A stretch of 64,000 bases of DNA from contig NZ_CP083388.1 of the NCBI RefSeq assembly GCF_020042285.1, positions 1,080,001 through 1,144,000 of the forward strand. The letters are read 5' to 3'. The DNA is from Ferruginibacter albus. GTDB lineage: Bacteria; Bacteroidota; Bacteroidia; Chitinophagales; Chitinophagaceae. Each line of letters opens with the position of its first letter. Position 1 is the stretch's first letter. The notes beneath the pieces were generated by a model, which worked only from the letters and a program-made list of their open reading frames with translations, was not told the origin of the DNA and did no database searches. Below are positions 55,804 through 63,566 of this stretch, piece after piece. The position numbers were made by a program, and so were the translations under genes.

Positions 55804-56055
55804 ATGACAATTACAAAAAACGACATACTATTTTGGATTGGAATAATAACCGCTGTTTGGTTTGCGTTTGCAGGAACTTGTTGGACATATTGTGCTGCAT
55901 TAATAATTGCTTATCCTGTTGGGTTAATAAGTTTTTCAATCTGGCGGAGAATAAAAAAAGATAACAAGCGGAGAAATAAATTCATCCCCGGAATTTTAAT
56001 AACAGGACTGATACTTTCACTTTCGATATTAATTTACTTACTGATATTTGATTAA
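55804..56055 (+). CDS. Small integral membrane protein
   Basis: An 83-residue protein with two or three hydrophobic helices: about 7-40 (ILFWIGIITAVWFAF; TYCAALIIAYPVGLISFSI), a basic loop WRRIKKDNKRRNK, then 60-82 (ILITGLILSLSILIYLLIF). Function unknown. Last of the orphan run. Confidence 0.6.
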   Translation: MTITKNDILFWIGIITAVWFAFAGTCWTYCAALIIAYPVGLISFSIWRRIKKDNKRRNKFIPGILITGLILSLSILIYLLIFD

Positions 56056-56126
56056 ATGTGAAATAGCTACTGCGTTTCATCAGGCTGGACATTATAGTGA
56101 ATAAGATTGCAAACTTTAGATCATAA

Positions 56127-56160
56127 AAAAAGAGTTTCAAGAAATTGAAACTCTTTTCTC
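56127..56160. terminator. Bidirectional terminator
   Basis: AAAAGAGTTTCAA / TTGAAACTCTTTT, 13 bp with a GAAA tetraloop, between the orphan run and the convergent T9SS gene. Confidence 0.9.
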
Positions 56161-56176
56161 TTAGTAAAAAAACGGT

Positions 56177-58186
56177 TTACTTATTCTTTTGAAAGAAGCT
56201 TACATTATTTCCATCCTGTAAAACATAATTTCCTGAGTTAAGATCATTGATGGGAACTGTAAACAAATTGCTGCCACTGCTTGCCTCAACAGAAATGGTT
56301 TTCACCAATTTGCCATCTACATCCCAAACATTCAATGTATGTGTGCCTATTGTGTTTGAAGTAATGATGGTTACATTCAGTTTGTCTTTTGCAGGATTAG
56401 GAAACACTTTAAATTCATTTGTGCCTGCTCCTTTATAAATTAAGATGGTAGGTGAATAGCTGAATGATCCATTGTCGTTGAATATTTTTAAACGATAATA
56501 GTTCTTATCTGCAGATGGATCGTTATGAATAAAACTGTAATTACGTTTTACATAACTGGTACCAACAGCTTTTACTTTACCAACATCTGAAAAGTTGCGG
56601 GCATCTTTACTGTATTGCACATCAAAATAAGCAACATTATTTTCGGTAGCTGTTTCCCATTGCAGATGGGTTTTTGCCAATTGAAGAACTCCTTTCAGCA
56701 TATCAAGGTTTAATCCCAGTACAGCATTATTGAACGCATAGTTTTTAGCCAACATATACGATCTTGGATTGCCTGTAGTATCCTGGTAAGATAAGAGTAC
56801 TAAATAGGTGCCTGTTGGAAGCTGGTTAGGAACAGCGCTTACAACACCTTCTGAGCTTAAAAAATCTGCACCGTTTAATGCATAGGTGTGAGCCCCTTTT
56901 GTAACAGCGTCCAATGTAACTATATTATCATTGCAACCTACAAATTCTACCTGCACACTATTTGCCAATGCATTTTCAGGTAATGTAAAGCTGATGTGTG
57001 AAGTGCTTACATCTGAGCCGTTATTGGCGGGCAATATCAGTGTTGGTGTTATTGTTGTAGTGTCTGTTTGTAATTGAAAAGTAATGGGTGCCGATATGGT
57101 TGTATCATATATAAGATCAGTATAAATAACCTGCAATGAATATTGTCCTGCTTCCAGGTAGGGATAACTGCTGCTAATTCCATTACTGCTCAACAATAAA
57201 TGTGCAGGATCAATTGTAATGGTATGATTTCCCGATGCAGTATCAGATATAGCCAGCGTATCACTTACTCCAACTTTCTGAAAGACGAGCTTTGTGCTGT
57301 TAGGTAAAGCTGTTTTGGGAAGAATAAAGCTTACATCAAAATTGGTCCTAAATAAAGCGCCTGTAGTGGGCGAAGTAATAGTTGCCGGAATTTTAGTCGT
57401 ATCAATAGTAACATTAAAAGAAGTATCGTATTTGGGTAGATGACCAAGATTATCATAGATACCAAGTACAACGGTATATGTACCCAAGGCCAAAGTATTG
57501 GGTGTGCTTGATCTGATGTGTACAGGATTGGACCCTGCAATATCATTGATATTAATGTTAAAGGTATCTATCTGTACAACAGACAGTTGAATGGTTGTAG
57601 TATCTCCGGGCCCCTTTATAAAATATAATGTCTTGGGAAATCCGCTTAACCTGGGTGTTTGATTTACATTGGATATAACCTTAAAATTATTATTTACATA
57701 ACTGTTACTTGCTGGCAACGTAAGAGTAGGAGGTAATGCTGCAACACTTAATGTGATGGTAACGGGCGCAGAACTAAAAATGATTCCATTATCTGTACGG
57801 GTAAAAAAAGCTTTTACGGTGTAAGTACCGCTTGGCATAGAAGTGTCTGATGAAGTGGAGGTGGTAGTTACAGTATAAGCTGTGTCTACTCTGCTGAGAT
57901 AATTGGCATAGAAAACCCTGCTTTTAGTAGGAGTAACAGTGTTAAAGGTCACGGTCCATGTTTGACCAATTTGTGAAGTATAAAAACCCGATGTATAAGT
58001 AAATACAAAGTATACGTTTTTTATGGGCGAGGAAGTAGGTGCTACACTATATGCTAAAGAAACAGTATTGATATAACTGCCATTAGCAGAAGGACTGCTC
58101 ATGCTAATGGTTTGCGTTTTGGCAGTAGTAGCAAACTGCATAGCAATACTTAAAAGAACCAACGTTTTGGTAATAAAATTTTTCAT
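56177..58186 (-). CDS. T9SS-secreted repeat protein
   Basis: A 669-residue exported protein with a signal peptide (TLVLLSIAMQFATTAKT). Several beta-sandwich repeats of about 110 residues recur, each with a phrase such as LPSGTYTVKAFFTR, LALGTYTVVLGIYD, LEAGQYSLQVIYTD and LPTGTYLVLLSYQD. A C-terminal T9SS type-A domain begins FPNPAKDKLNVTI. No enzyme motif. Likely a surface or secreted adhesin-like protein. Confidence 0.83.
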   Translation of the reverse strand: MKNFITKTLVLLSIAMQFATTAKTQTISMSSPSANGSYINTVSLAYSVAPTSSPIKNVYFVFTYTSGFYTSQIGQTWTVTFNTVTPTKSRVFYANYLSRVDTAYTVTTTSTSSDTSMPSGTYTVKAFFTRTDNGIIFSSAPVTITLSVAALPPTLTLPASNSYVNNNFKVISNVNQTPRLSGFPKTLYFIKGPGDTTTIQLSVVQIDTFNININDIAGSNPVHIRSSTPNTLALGTYTVVLGIYDNLGHLPKYDTSFNVTIDTTKIPATITSPTTGALFRTNFDVSFILPKTALPNSTKLVFQKVGVSDTLAISDTASGNHTITIDPAHLLLSSNGISSSYPYLEAGQYSLQVIYTDLIYDTTISAPITFQLQTDTTTITPTLILPANNGSDVSTSHISFTLPENALANSVQVEFVGCNDNIVTLDAVTKGAHTYALNGADFLSSEGVVSAVPNQLPTGTYLVLLSYQDTTGNPRSYMLAKNYAFNNAVLGLNLDMLKGVLQLAKTHLQWETATENNVAYFDVQYSKDARNFSDVGKVKAVGTSYVKRNYSFIHNDPSADKNYYRLKIFNDNGSFSYSPTILIYKGAGTNEFKVFPNPAKDKLNVTIITSNTIGTHTLNVWDVDGKLVKTISVEASSGSNLFTVPINDLNSGNYVLQDGNNVSFFQKNK

Positions 58187-58211
58187 ACTTGAAGTTTTAT
58201 AATGGCAAAGC

Positions 58212-58219
58212 CAAATATA
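58212..58219 (-). promoter_or_regulatory. Candidate -7 promoter box of the T9SS gene
   Basis: TATATTTG on the minus strand, an exact TAnnTTTG match, 26 nt upstream of the start codon. Confidence 0.45.
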
Positions 58220-58391
58220 AAAATGATATGTATGACAACCCTATACGTATTTTACACATATTAACATAACGCTTTCATTTTATAATGAAAGTTTACATAA
58301 TTATTGGGTTTTGCAATTGAGTGATATAAAAGAAGAAAAATGTAAGTAAATAAAAAAAGGCTTCAATTGCTTGAAACCTTTGCCGGTGTTG

Positions 58392-58464
58392 TGTCCTCGC
58401 AGAGACTCGAACTCTGGACCCATTGATTAAGAGTCAATTGCTCTACCAACTGAGCTACGAAGAC
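58392..58464 (-). tRNA. tRNA-Lys (anticodon CTT)
   Basis: All four arms pair: acceptor GTCTTCG with CGAGGAC plus discriminator A, D-arm AGCTCAGTTGGTAGAGC, anticodon stem ATTGA / TCAAT with loop CTCTTAA (anticodon CTT), T-arm CAGAG / CTCTG with loop TTCGAGT. 73 nt. The 3' CCA is not encoded. Confidence 0.95.
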
Positions 58465-58494
58465 AGGAATGTAAATCTAAGAAATTTTAAAATA

Positions 58495-59451
58495 TTATGC
58501 TTCTGTCAAAACATTCGGTCTTTTTCGTAAGCCTTTTGCACTTAGCATTTCGCCGATCTTATTTATCAAATAAACAGATGCTTCAATTTCTTCTTTGCGG
58601 ATGGCAACACTTTCAATGTTAAATCCAAAAGGAATGTTTTTATCAATACAGTAATTGATCAGTTCTTCTGCAATTGATAAAGCAATTGAAACTGATTTTT
58701 CAACTGTATTTTCAGAGTTGATCAATTCTTCTTTTAACGAATCAGGAATATGAATACCCAGCCATTCCATAAACTGTAATGTTTTTACTGAGCCGCATAC
58801 CGTAAGTGTAAAAATAACGGTGGGAAGCTCTATATTTTTATTTTGGCAGGAAGCTACGAGAGATTCCATTGCTTTACGTGCATACTCAACATTGAAAATA
58901 CATTGTGAGATAAAGTAAGAGACACCTGAATTCATCTTATCGAGCATACGCACATCTTCATCATTCAATACCGCATGTCTTTCGGGAATAGTAACAGCGC
59001 CGATGATAGAATGCTCTTTATGCAGGCTCCACAATTCATACGCTTCTTTTAAACTTGTTTTTACCTGGAAATCAGGAGCAGGCAAGCCTACAAATACCGG
59101 GTAAAATTTATGTTGAGTTAGATTGTGTAACCAATCTGCTAATTCTTCTTTAGAAAATTTACCGGCGGGGCGATAAATAATTTTAGGAACTTCCAACGAG
59201 TGTAAATGAGTGCTTGCAAATTCAAAAGGATCTAAGGCACTTGTAAAAGGAAACGGTCTTTCTTCAGATGTTCTAGCAGATTCATCCTGAACATCATATA
59301 CTACCAATGCGTCAATATCCAAAGCATACAGGCGCTCTAATGTTTTTTCGGCAATAGCAGCTACTTTTTCAGGAGGGGTTTGCGATTTAGGCGGTGTGAT
59401 ACCATATAATAAAATGCCCGAATCTTTCTTCCTGATCTTGTTTAAAAACAT
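58495..59451 (-). CDS. Methylenetetrahydrofolate reductase-family protein
   Basis: A 318-residue TIM-barrel-like protein resembling the MTHFR family: ILLYGITPPKSQTPPEK, LDIDALVVYDVQDES, PVFVGLPAPDF, GVSYFISQCIFNVEYA and GIHIPDSLKEEL. It is not a close match to canonical MetF in length or active-site phrases, so it may be a divergent methylene-THF reductase or a related pterin enzyme. It lies just upstream of tRNA-Lys on the same strand. Confidence 0.75.
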   Translation of the reverse strand: MFLNKIRKKDSGILLYGITPPKSQTPPEKVAAIAEKTLERLYALDIDALVVYDVQDESARTSEERPFPFTSALDPFEFASTHLHSLEVPKIIYRPAGKFSKEELADWLHNLTQHKFYPVFVGLPAPDFQVKTSLKEAYELWSLHKEHSIIGAVTIPERHAVLNDEDVRMLDKMNSGVSYFISQCIFNVEYARKAMESLVASCQNKNIELPTVIFTLTVCGSVKTLQFMEWLGIHIPDSLKEELINSENTVEKSVSIALSIAEELINYCIDKNIPFGFNIESVAIRKEEIEASVYLINKIGEMLSAKGLRKRPNVLTEA

Positions 59452-59659
59452 AACTTATAATTTAAAGCCCGCAAAAGTAATTAATAATAAGCTAATTGTT
59501 GCTATATATTATGTAATTGATGCATTTGAATGGGCGCCACCTTACATATATTCCTGATAGATAATAAGTCAAATAGATTTTTTTCTTATTGGCATTTATT
59601 GCTATTTTTAAAACTTCTTTTTGAAGAATTATTATTCGTTTTACGACAAAATTATTTTT

Positions 59660-59923
59660 ATGAAACAAATCAAGTATCTCAACGGAGTATTGACAGTAAT
59701 TGCTGTTTGTTTGGTATTAATTACAATGGCAGTAACAGGTATTATACCAACTGCAAAAGCAGGTGATTCCCGCAAGCAAGTTACTGTTCCTGTAAACGTA
59801 GATGGTTCTATTAATGTAAAAGTATTGCATAGTGATCCTGTTGATGTAAATATTTCACAAGTGGGTGGTTTCAATATTTCCAGCAGCGTACCTGTAGAAA
59901 CTAAAACTCCGGGCAAGGATTAA
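59660..59923 (+). CDS. Small exported or membrane-anchored protein
   Basis: An 87-residue protein with one hydrophobic helix at about 9-27 (VLTVIAVCLVLITMAVTGI), then PTAKAG, which could be a signal peptidase site. The mature part is short and strand-rich (VPVNVDGSINVKVL; VDVNISQVGGFNIS). Similar proteins occur in many Bacteroidota without assigned role. The start at 59660 is preferred over 59621, because it gives a proper N-terminal signal. Confidence 0.7.
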   Translation: MKQIKYLNGVLTVIAVCLVLITMAVTGIIPTAKAGDSRKQVTVPVNVDGSINVKVLHSDPVDVNISQVGGFNISSSVPVETKTPGKD

Positions 59924-60101
59924 GTCATAAGCTGTTTAAATATTCCTGCAACTACTATTTTATTTGGTTGCAGGAATTGTATAGTACCCGGTTTATATTT
60001 TTACCAGCCGATATTTCAACATTTTTGTACATATCCACATTTTGATCGATTTGGTATAGTTTTAGCATTAATGGAGCAACTACCTAATTTAAAGTTGCAC
60101 C

Positions 60102-60749
60102 ATGAAAAAACCTTTGTTGACCTCCTTGCTATTGCTGTGCGTTTGCGTAGCGTTCTCTCAAAAAAATAATAGAAGTGATTTTAATGATTATGACCAGGAA
60201 CGTTTTTTTCGTGCCGGCTTAAAAGTTACTGCTATTGCGAATAAACTGCCTGATGCTTCTTATAATAACGGCTTTAATTATAATTATGCTTTGGGAGCTT
60301 TTGCTCAAATAAACTTTAGCAAGCGCTGGGGCATACAACCCGAAATAAATCTCATCCAGCAAACTACAACATACAGCACAGGCGATGCTTCTGACATTAC
60401 CAACGATGTTTTTCGCGGTGGTTCACAAAAAAAGGCGCCCTTTAATTATGTGCAGGTGCCGGTTTTAATGAACATGAATGTGGGAGTAAGTAAACACGTA
60501 AAATTACAAGCAGGTCCTTTTGTAGGGTTTTCTTTAAATAACCGGGAAACAAAAAGCGAAGAAACGCTTTCATCAACTACTCAATATAAAAAAATAGAGG
60601 TAGGAGCAGTAGGAGGTTTATGGATACAACTGCCTTTTGTAAACTTTGGAGGAAGATACCAGGTGAGCTTAGGCAATTATTACAGTCCTGTAACTAAACA
60701 AACCGGGAAAAATCAAGCCATACAATTCTTTATAGGGTTTACAATATAA
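60102..60749 (+). CDS. PorT-family outer-membrane beta-barrel protein
   Basis: A 215-residue protein with a signal peptide ending AFSQ near 20 and an eight-strand barrel pattern: FFRAGLKVTAIANKL, YALGAFAQINFSKRWGIQPE, FNYVQVPVLMNMNVG, KLQAGPFVGFSLN and a terminal FFIGFTI. This fits the OMP_b-brl_2/PorT group. It could be associated with the T9SS or be an unrelated small porin-like barrel. Confidence 0.82.
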   Translation: MKKPLLTSLLLLCVCVAFSQKNNRSDFNDYDQERFFRAGLKVTAIANKLPDASYNNGFNYNYALGAFAQINFSKRWGIQPEINLIQQTTTYSTGDASDITNDVFRGGSQKKAPFNYVQVPVLMNMNVGVSKHVKLQAGPFVGFSLNNRETKSEETLSSTTQYKKIEVGAVGGLWIQLPFVNFGGRYQVSLGNYYSPVTKQTGKNQAIQFFIGFTI

Positions 60750-60782
60750 TATTCATGGTTTGCACATAAAGTGCAAGGGGCT

Positions 60783-60816
60783 AAGCCGTTAAGAAAAAAC
60801 TTAGCGGCTTTTTTCT
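60783..60816 (+). terminator. Terminator after the PorT-family gene
   Basis: AAGCCGTTAAG / CTTAGCGGCTT with an AAAAAA loop and T run. Confidence 0.88.
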
Positions 60817-60838
60817 TGATATTTGATGAACGTACGGA

Positions 60839-61771
60839 TTAATTTATAAGAACTTCTTCTACGGATGATCGTTTAGAGAAAGTGTGTAAACGTAATTGAT
60901 CTTCGTCATAAGCGGCGATCAGAAAGCTAAATAAAAATTCGGTTAGGCTTCCGCCTACTCTTGGATTGATCTCGAAAATATATGGCTTGCCCTTATATAT
61001 GGTATAATCAATGCAACAGATTCCCTGCCATTCCATCTTCATAAGAATAGATGAAAAAAGAGACAGGAATGGCGTTTGTGTCATAAGAGAATAGGAACTT
61101 TCCTGTTTGCCTCTTAGATGTATCCTGGTTTTGTGCACGTGTTTGAAAGTAAGTGAAGATGCTACTTTGTTATTTTTGAAAAGTATGTGCGTTGCATATT
61201 CCGTTTTGCCCGGAATGATTTGTTGCACAAAATAATCATTTGATAAGAGCTGGTCTTTAAAACGCAATTCCATGTCTTTGTTATAAATGATTTCACTACC
61301 TATTCCCCATTCAGTAATTTTCTTTTTTAATATATACGGATATTGCTGTGGTAGCCCAACTTTGGGGCACATTTCTTTAAAGCCATTCTCTTCCAGCCAT
61401 TGATAAAACAGCTGCTTATTATTGCAGATATTTAAAACGTTGGTTGATGGGATAGGAATGATATTATCTTCAATGATATTCCTGTTTCTGTTTAATAGTT
61501 GTGTGTCTTTTATCGTTAATGGGATTACTACATCACTTTTAATTATGTTTTCTATGGATAAAGTGTTAAAACGGATGTGGTGAGCAGTGGTTGAAAAACC
61601 TTTTCGAATGTTCTTTTCCCAGTCTTTTCTTATTGAAAAAAGGATATTTAACGATGGTATATTCCTGCTTTCAATAGCTGTTTTTTTATAAAATCTTTTT
61701 TTCTGCAATCGTGGATGAAATGTACGTATATGGTATTGCACCATGTGCCATTTCTTTAGTAAGAAATTCAT
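60839..61771 (-). CDS. ATP-grasp-fold protein
   Basis: A 310-residue protein with ATP-grasp signatures in the second half: PYILKKKITEWGIGSEIIYN (lysines binding ATP), DYFVQQIIPGKTEYATHILF and the metal-binding GKPYIFEINPRVGGSLTEFL. A basic N-terminal segment (KKWHMVQYHIRTFHPRLQKK) precedes it. Probable ligase or carboxylate-amine ligase of unknown substrate. It is not clustered with peptide or glycan biosynthetic genes. Confidence 0.82.
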   Translation of the reverse strand: MNFLLKKWHMVQYHIRTFHPRLQKKRFYKKTAIESRNIPSLNILFSIRKDWEKNIRKGFSTTAHHIRFNTLSIENIIKSDVVIPLTIKDTQLLNRNRNIIEDNIIPIPSTNVLNICNNKQLFYQWLEENGFKEMCPKVGLPQQYPYILKKKITEWGIGSEIIYNKDMELRFKDQLLSNDYFVQQIIPGKTEYATHILFKNNKVASSLTFKHVHKTRIHLRGKQESSYSLMTQTPFLSLFSSILMKMEWQGICCIDYTIYKGKPYIFEINPRVGGSLTEFLFSFLIAAYDEDQLRLHTFSKRSSVEEVLIN

Positions 61772-61878
61772 TCAATAAGAAATAACTTGGTTAGTAAATT
61801 TTCGGTTATCTAAAATAGTTATTTACTTAAATAAAATGACAATAAATATTTGAATTTAGAGACGGGATTTAAAAAAAA

Positions 61879-62460
61879 CTATAACCGAACAATATTTAAA
61901 ATGGCTACAGGCTGTTGTAGCATATCATCGTTAGTAGGTTGAGCATAAAATTTTTGCACCAACGACATACCTTTTACCACTTGTCCAAATGCAGCATAGC
62001 CTTGTCCATCAGGGTTATTAGAACCTCCGTAGTCAAAGCCCTTTTGATCACCAATACAAATAAAAAATTCACTGCCGGCTGTTCCGGGGGCTTGCCGGGC
62101 AAGAGAGATAGTGCCGTTTTTATGAGTAAGCTTTGTTTGTAATGTGGTTTCGTGTGGAATGCCTGAAATATTCATAGTTGGCTTTGTTTTCCAAATGCCT
62201 CCTTGCAATAAAGCTGTGGATGCATTGCCTGTAGGCTGATTGTCGTCATTCAACGCCCTGTAAAAAGATGCATCTTTATAATAACCTGAATCTACATATG
62301 ATAAGAATGCAGCTACACTTTTAGGTGCATTTTCAGGAAAAAGCTCCACTTCAATATCTCCAAATTTTGTTTGTATAGCTACATGAGGGTTTTTATATTT
62401 TTTCCCTGTGCAGGATAGAAGCAAAACAACAGCAGCTAAATAAAAATATCGCATAAACAT
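61879..62460 (-). CDS. Cyclophilin-type peptidyl-prolyl isomerase lipoprotein
   Basis: A 193-residue lipoprotein (lipobox LLLSC near 13-17) with a cyclophilin domain: IQTKFGDIEVELFPENAP, KDASFYRAL, GTISLARQAPGTAGSEFFIC and GYAAFGQVVKGM. Catalyses proline isomerisation in periplasmic proteins. The Met at codon 3 is an alternative start. Family annotation is secure; the specific paralog is not. Confidence 0.9.
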   Translation of the reverse strand: MFMRYFYLAAVVLLLSCTGKKYKNPHVAIQTKFGDIEVELFPENAPKSVAAFLSYVDSGYYKDASFYRALNDDNQPTGNASTALLQGGIWKTKPTMNISGIPHETTLQTKLTHKNGTISLARQAPGTAGSEFFICIGDQKGFDYGGSNNPDGQGYAAFGQVVKGMSLVQKFYAQPTNDDMLQQPVAILNIVRL

Positions 62461-62502
62461 ATTCTTATCAAGATAACAAGATAATAAACGGTTGGTACTT
62501 TA

Positions 62503-62536
62503 AATAAAAAAGCCGCTTTAAAAAGCGACTTGGTGC
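62503..62536 (-). terminator. Minus-strand terminator upstream of the cyclophilin gene
   Basis: On the minus strand GTCGCTTT / AAAGCGGC pair over 8 bp with a 2-nt turn, followed by TTTTTT. It would end transcripts coming from the tRNA side. Confidence 0.7.
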
Positions 62537-62610
62537 CCAGAACTATCTCAAGTTCGAACTTTTCTATTGAAGATGTAAAAAATATTTTGCTGTATCAAAT
62601 AGAAAATTTA

Positions 62611-62661
62611 AGCACCTGACTCATAATCAGGGGGTCCCAGGATCGTGCCCTGGTGGGCCCA
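62611..62661 (+). tRNA. 3' portion of a tRNA with anticodon CAT (Met or Ile2 type)
   Basis: AGCA, anticodon stem CCTGA / TCAGG with loop CTCATAA (anticodon CAT), variable GGGTC, T-arm CCAGG / CCTGG with loop ATCGTGC (unusual, T54 to A), then acceptor TGGGCCC and A73. The acceptor 5' strand, D-arm left half and promoter are missing here; they lie inverted at 62753-62786. As it stands the gene cannot give a whole tRNA. Confidence 0.8.
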
Positions 62662-62674
62662 CTTTAATAGGAGT

Positions 62675-62708
62675 AAAGGTTTCAGCAGATTTTGTTGAAG
62701 CCTTTTTT
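62675..62708 (+). terminator. Terminator following the tRNA 3' half
   Basis: GGTTTCA / TGAAGCC with an 11-nt loop and TTTTTT, the usual end of a tRNA transcript, in the same orientation as the 3' half. Confidence 0.8.
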
Positions 62709-62752
62709 CGTACAAAGGCATTGGAAAAGAAATTACAATTATTTTATAGAAA

Positions 62753-62786
62753 AGTCAGGTGCTCTAACCAACTGAGCTATGGGCCC
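62753..62786 (-). tRNA. 5' portion of the same CAT tRNA, inverted
   Basis: Minus-strand GGGCCCATAGCTCAG, TTGGTTAGAGC and ACCTGACT: acceptor 5' strand complementary to the TGGGCCC of the 3' half, full D-arm and the 5' anticodon stem. It shares an 11-bp inverted repeat AGCACCTGACT (62753-62763 versus 62611-62621) with the 3' half. Upstream on the minus strand, TTTTG and CTATTTG may be remnants of the promoter. Confidence 0.8.
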
Positions 62787-63077
62787 TTCTTTGTAGCTTT
62801 CAAATAGTTTTCTCTTTACAGGTCAAAATTTATTGTTTTTCGGATGACCTACAGGGTTATTTTTAACCCCGGTACTTTACGGGCTTTTTCCCCTTGCATT
62901 TATTATCAAAAATATTTATGTTTGAGCGATTCTGAAAAGTCCCGCTCATTTATTCCTGTAAGTGAGAGAGGCGAAGCTATATATAAGCTAACTATAGATT
63001 ACAATCTATAATAATTGACATAATGTGTAACTACAGCACATATTTATGAATTGTGCGAAATTCTAAACAAATCCTAA
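62787..63077. other. Spacer right of the split tRNA
   Basis: No gene is visible in this 290-bp stretch. It holds the putative minus-strand promoter of the tRNA 5' half and otherwise AT-rich sequence. Confidence 0.5.
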
Positions 63078-63296
63078 ATGGCATTCACAAAAAAGACACC
63101 TTTAGAAAAGCTAGAAACTAAAATTAAAAATTTGGTTACGGACAATAGGTTTGTTAAAACATCCAAAACAGTAAAATTTGGAGGAGAAAAACTTTTTGAC
63201 TATAATAAAAGTGCTGTAAAGTATGGATATAAACGTTGTTATATTTCCACGGTACTGGGCAGGAACTCAGAATACTGCCACTCATCAATGCCCTAA
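63078..63296 (+). CDS. Small hypothetical protein
   Basis: A 72-residue frame, lysine-rich (KKTPLEKLETKIKNLVTDNR), perhaps two helices and a strand. The last dozen residues (GRNSEYCHSSMP) look out of keeping with the rest, so a frameshift or truncation is possible. Not recognised. It is in a degraded-looking stretch next to the split tRNA. Confidence 0.4.
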   Translation: MAFTKKTPLEKLETKIKNLVTDNRFVKTSKTVKFGGEKLFDYNKSAVKYGYKRCYISTVLGRNSEYCHSSMP

Positions 63297-63341
63297 CGTC
63301 CTGTTACCCTAAACTAAAATCCTACTTAAATTCAAACTAAC

Positions 63342-63524
63342 ATGCAAAGCTATATCACGAAATTTTTAGCAGATTGCAAGGCATACAATGCTGACAACTT
63401 TCAGCCTACCAACCCCAGCTGAGAATATCTATCATCATTTGTTCGACACTTCAACAATATAGCCTCCCATACAGATTGTAATACATTTAATTTTATCTGG
63501 CCGCATTTAAGACTCTACAATTGA
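63342..63524 (+). pseudogene. Small reading frame interrupted by an in-frame TGA
   Basis: ATG at 63342 starts MQSYITKFLADCKAYN and after 26 codons meets TGA at 63420-63422, where NPS[stop]EYLSSFV looks like a Trp codon changed from TGG. The same frame then runs on for 33 more codons (VRHFNNIASHTDCNTFNFIW) to a second TGA at 63522. Amino-acid composition is coding-like on both sides. Probably a nonsense-inactivated gene; sequencing error is possible. Confidence 0.55.
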
Positions 63525-63566
63525 CTGAAATATTCAATATTTTTGAAATAAACATTTAGCACCTTA

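Noticed and set aside
62530..62575. Sequence GGGCACCA with TTCGAAC on the minus strand as another tRNA 3' end
   Set aside because: No T-stem pairs around the loop and no acceptor partner is found.
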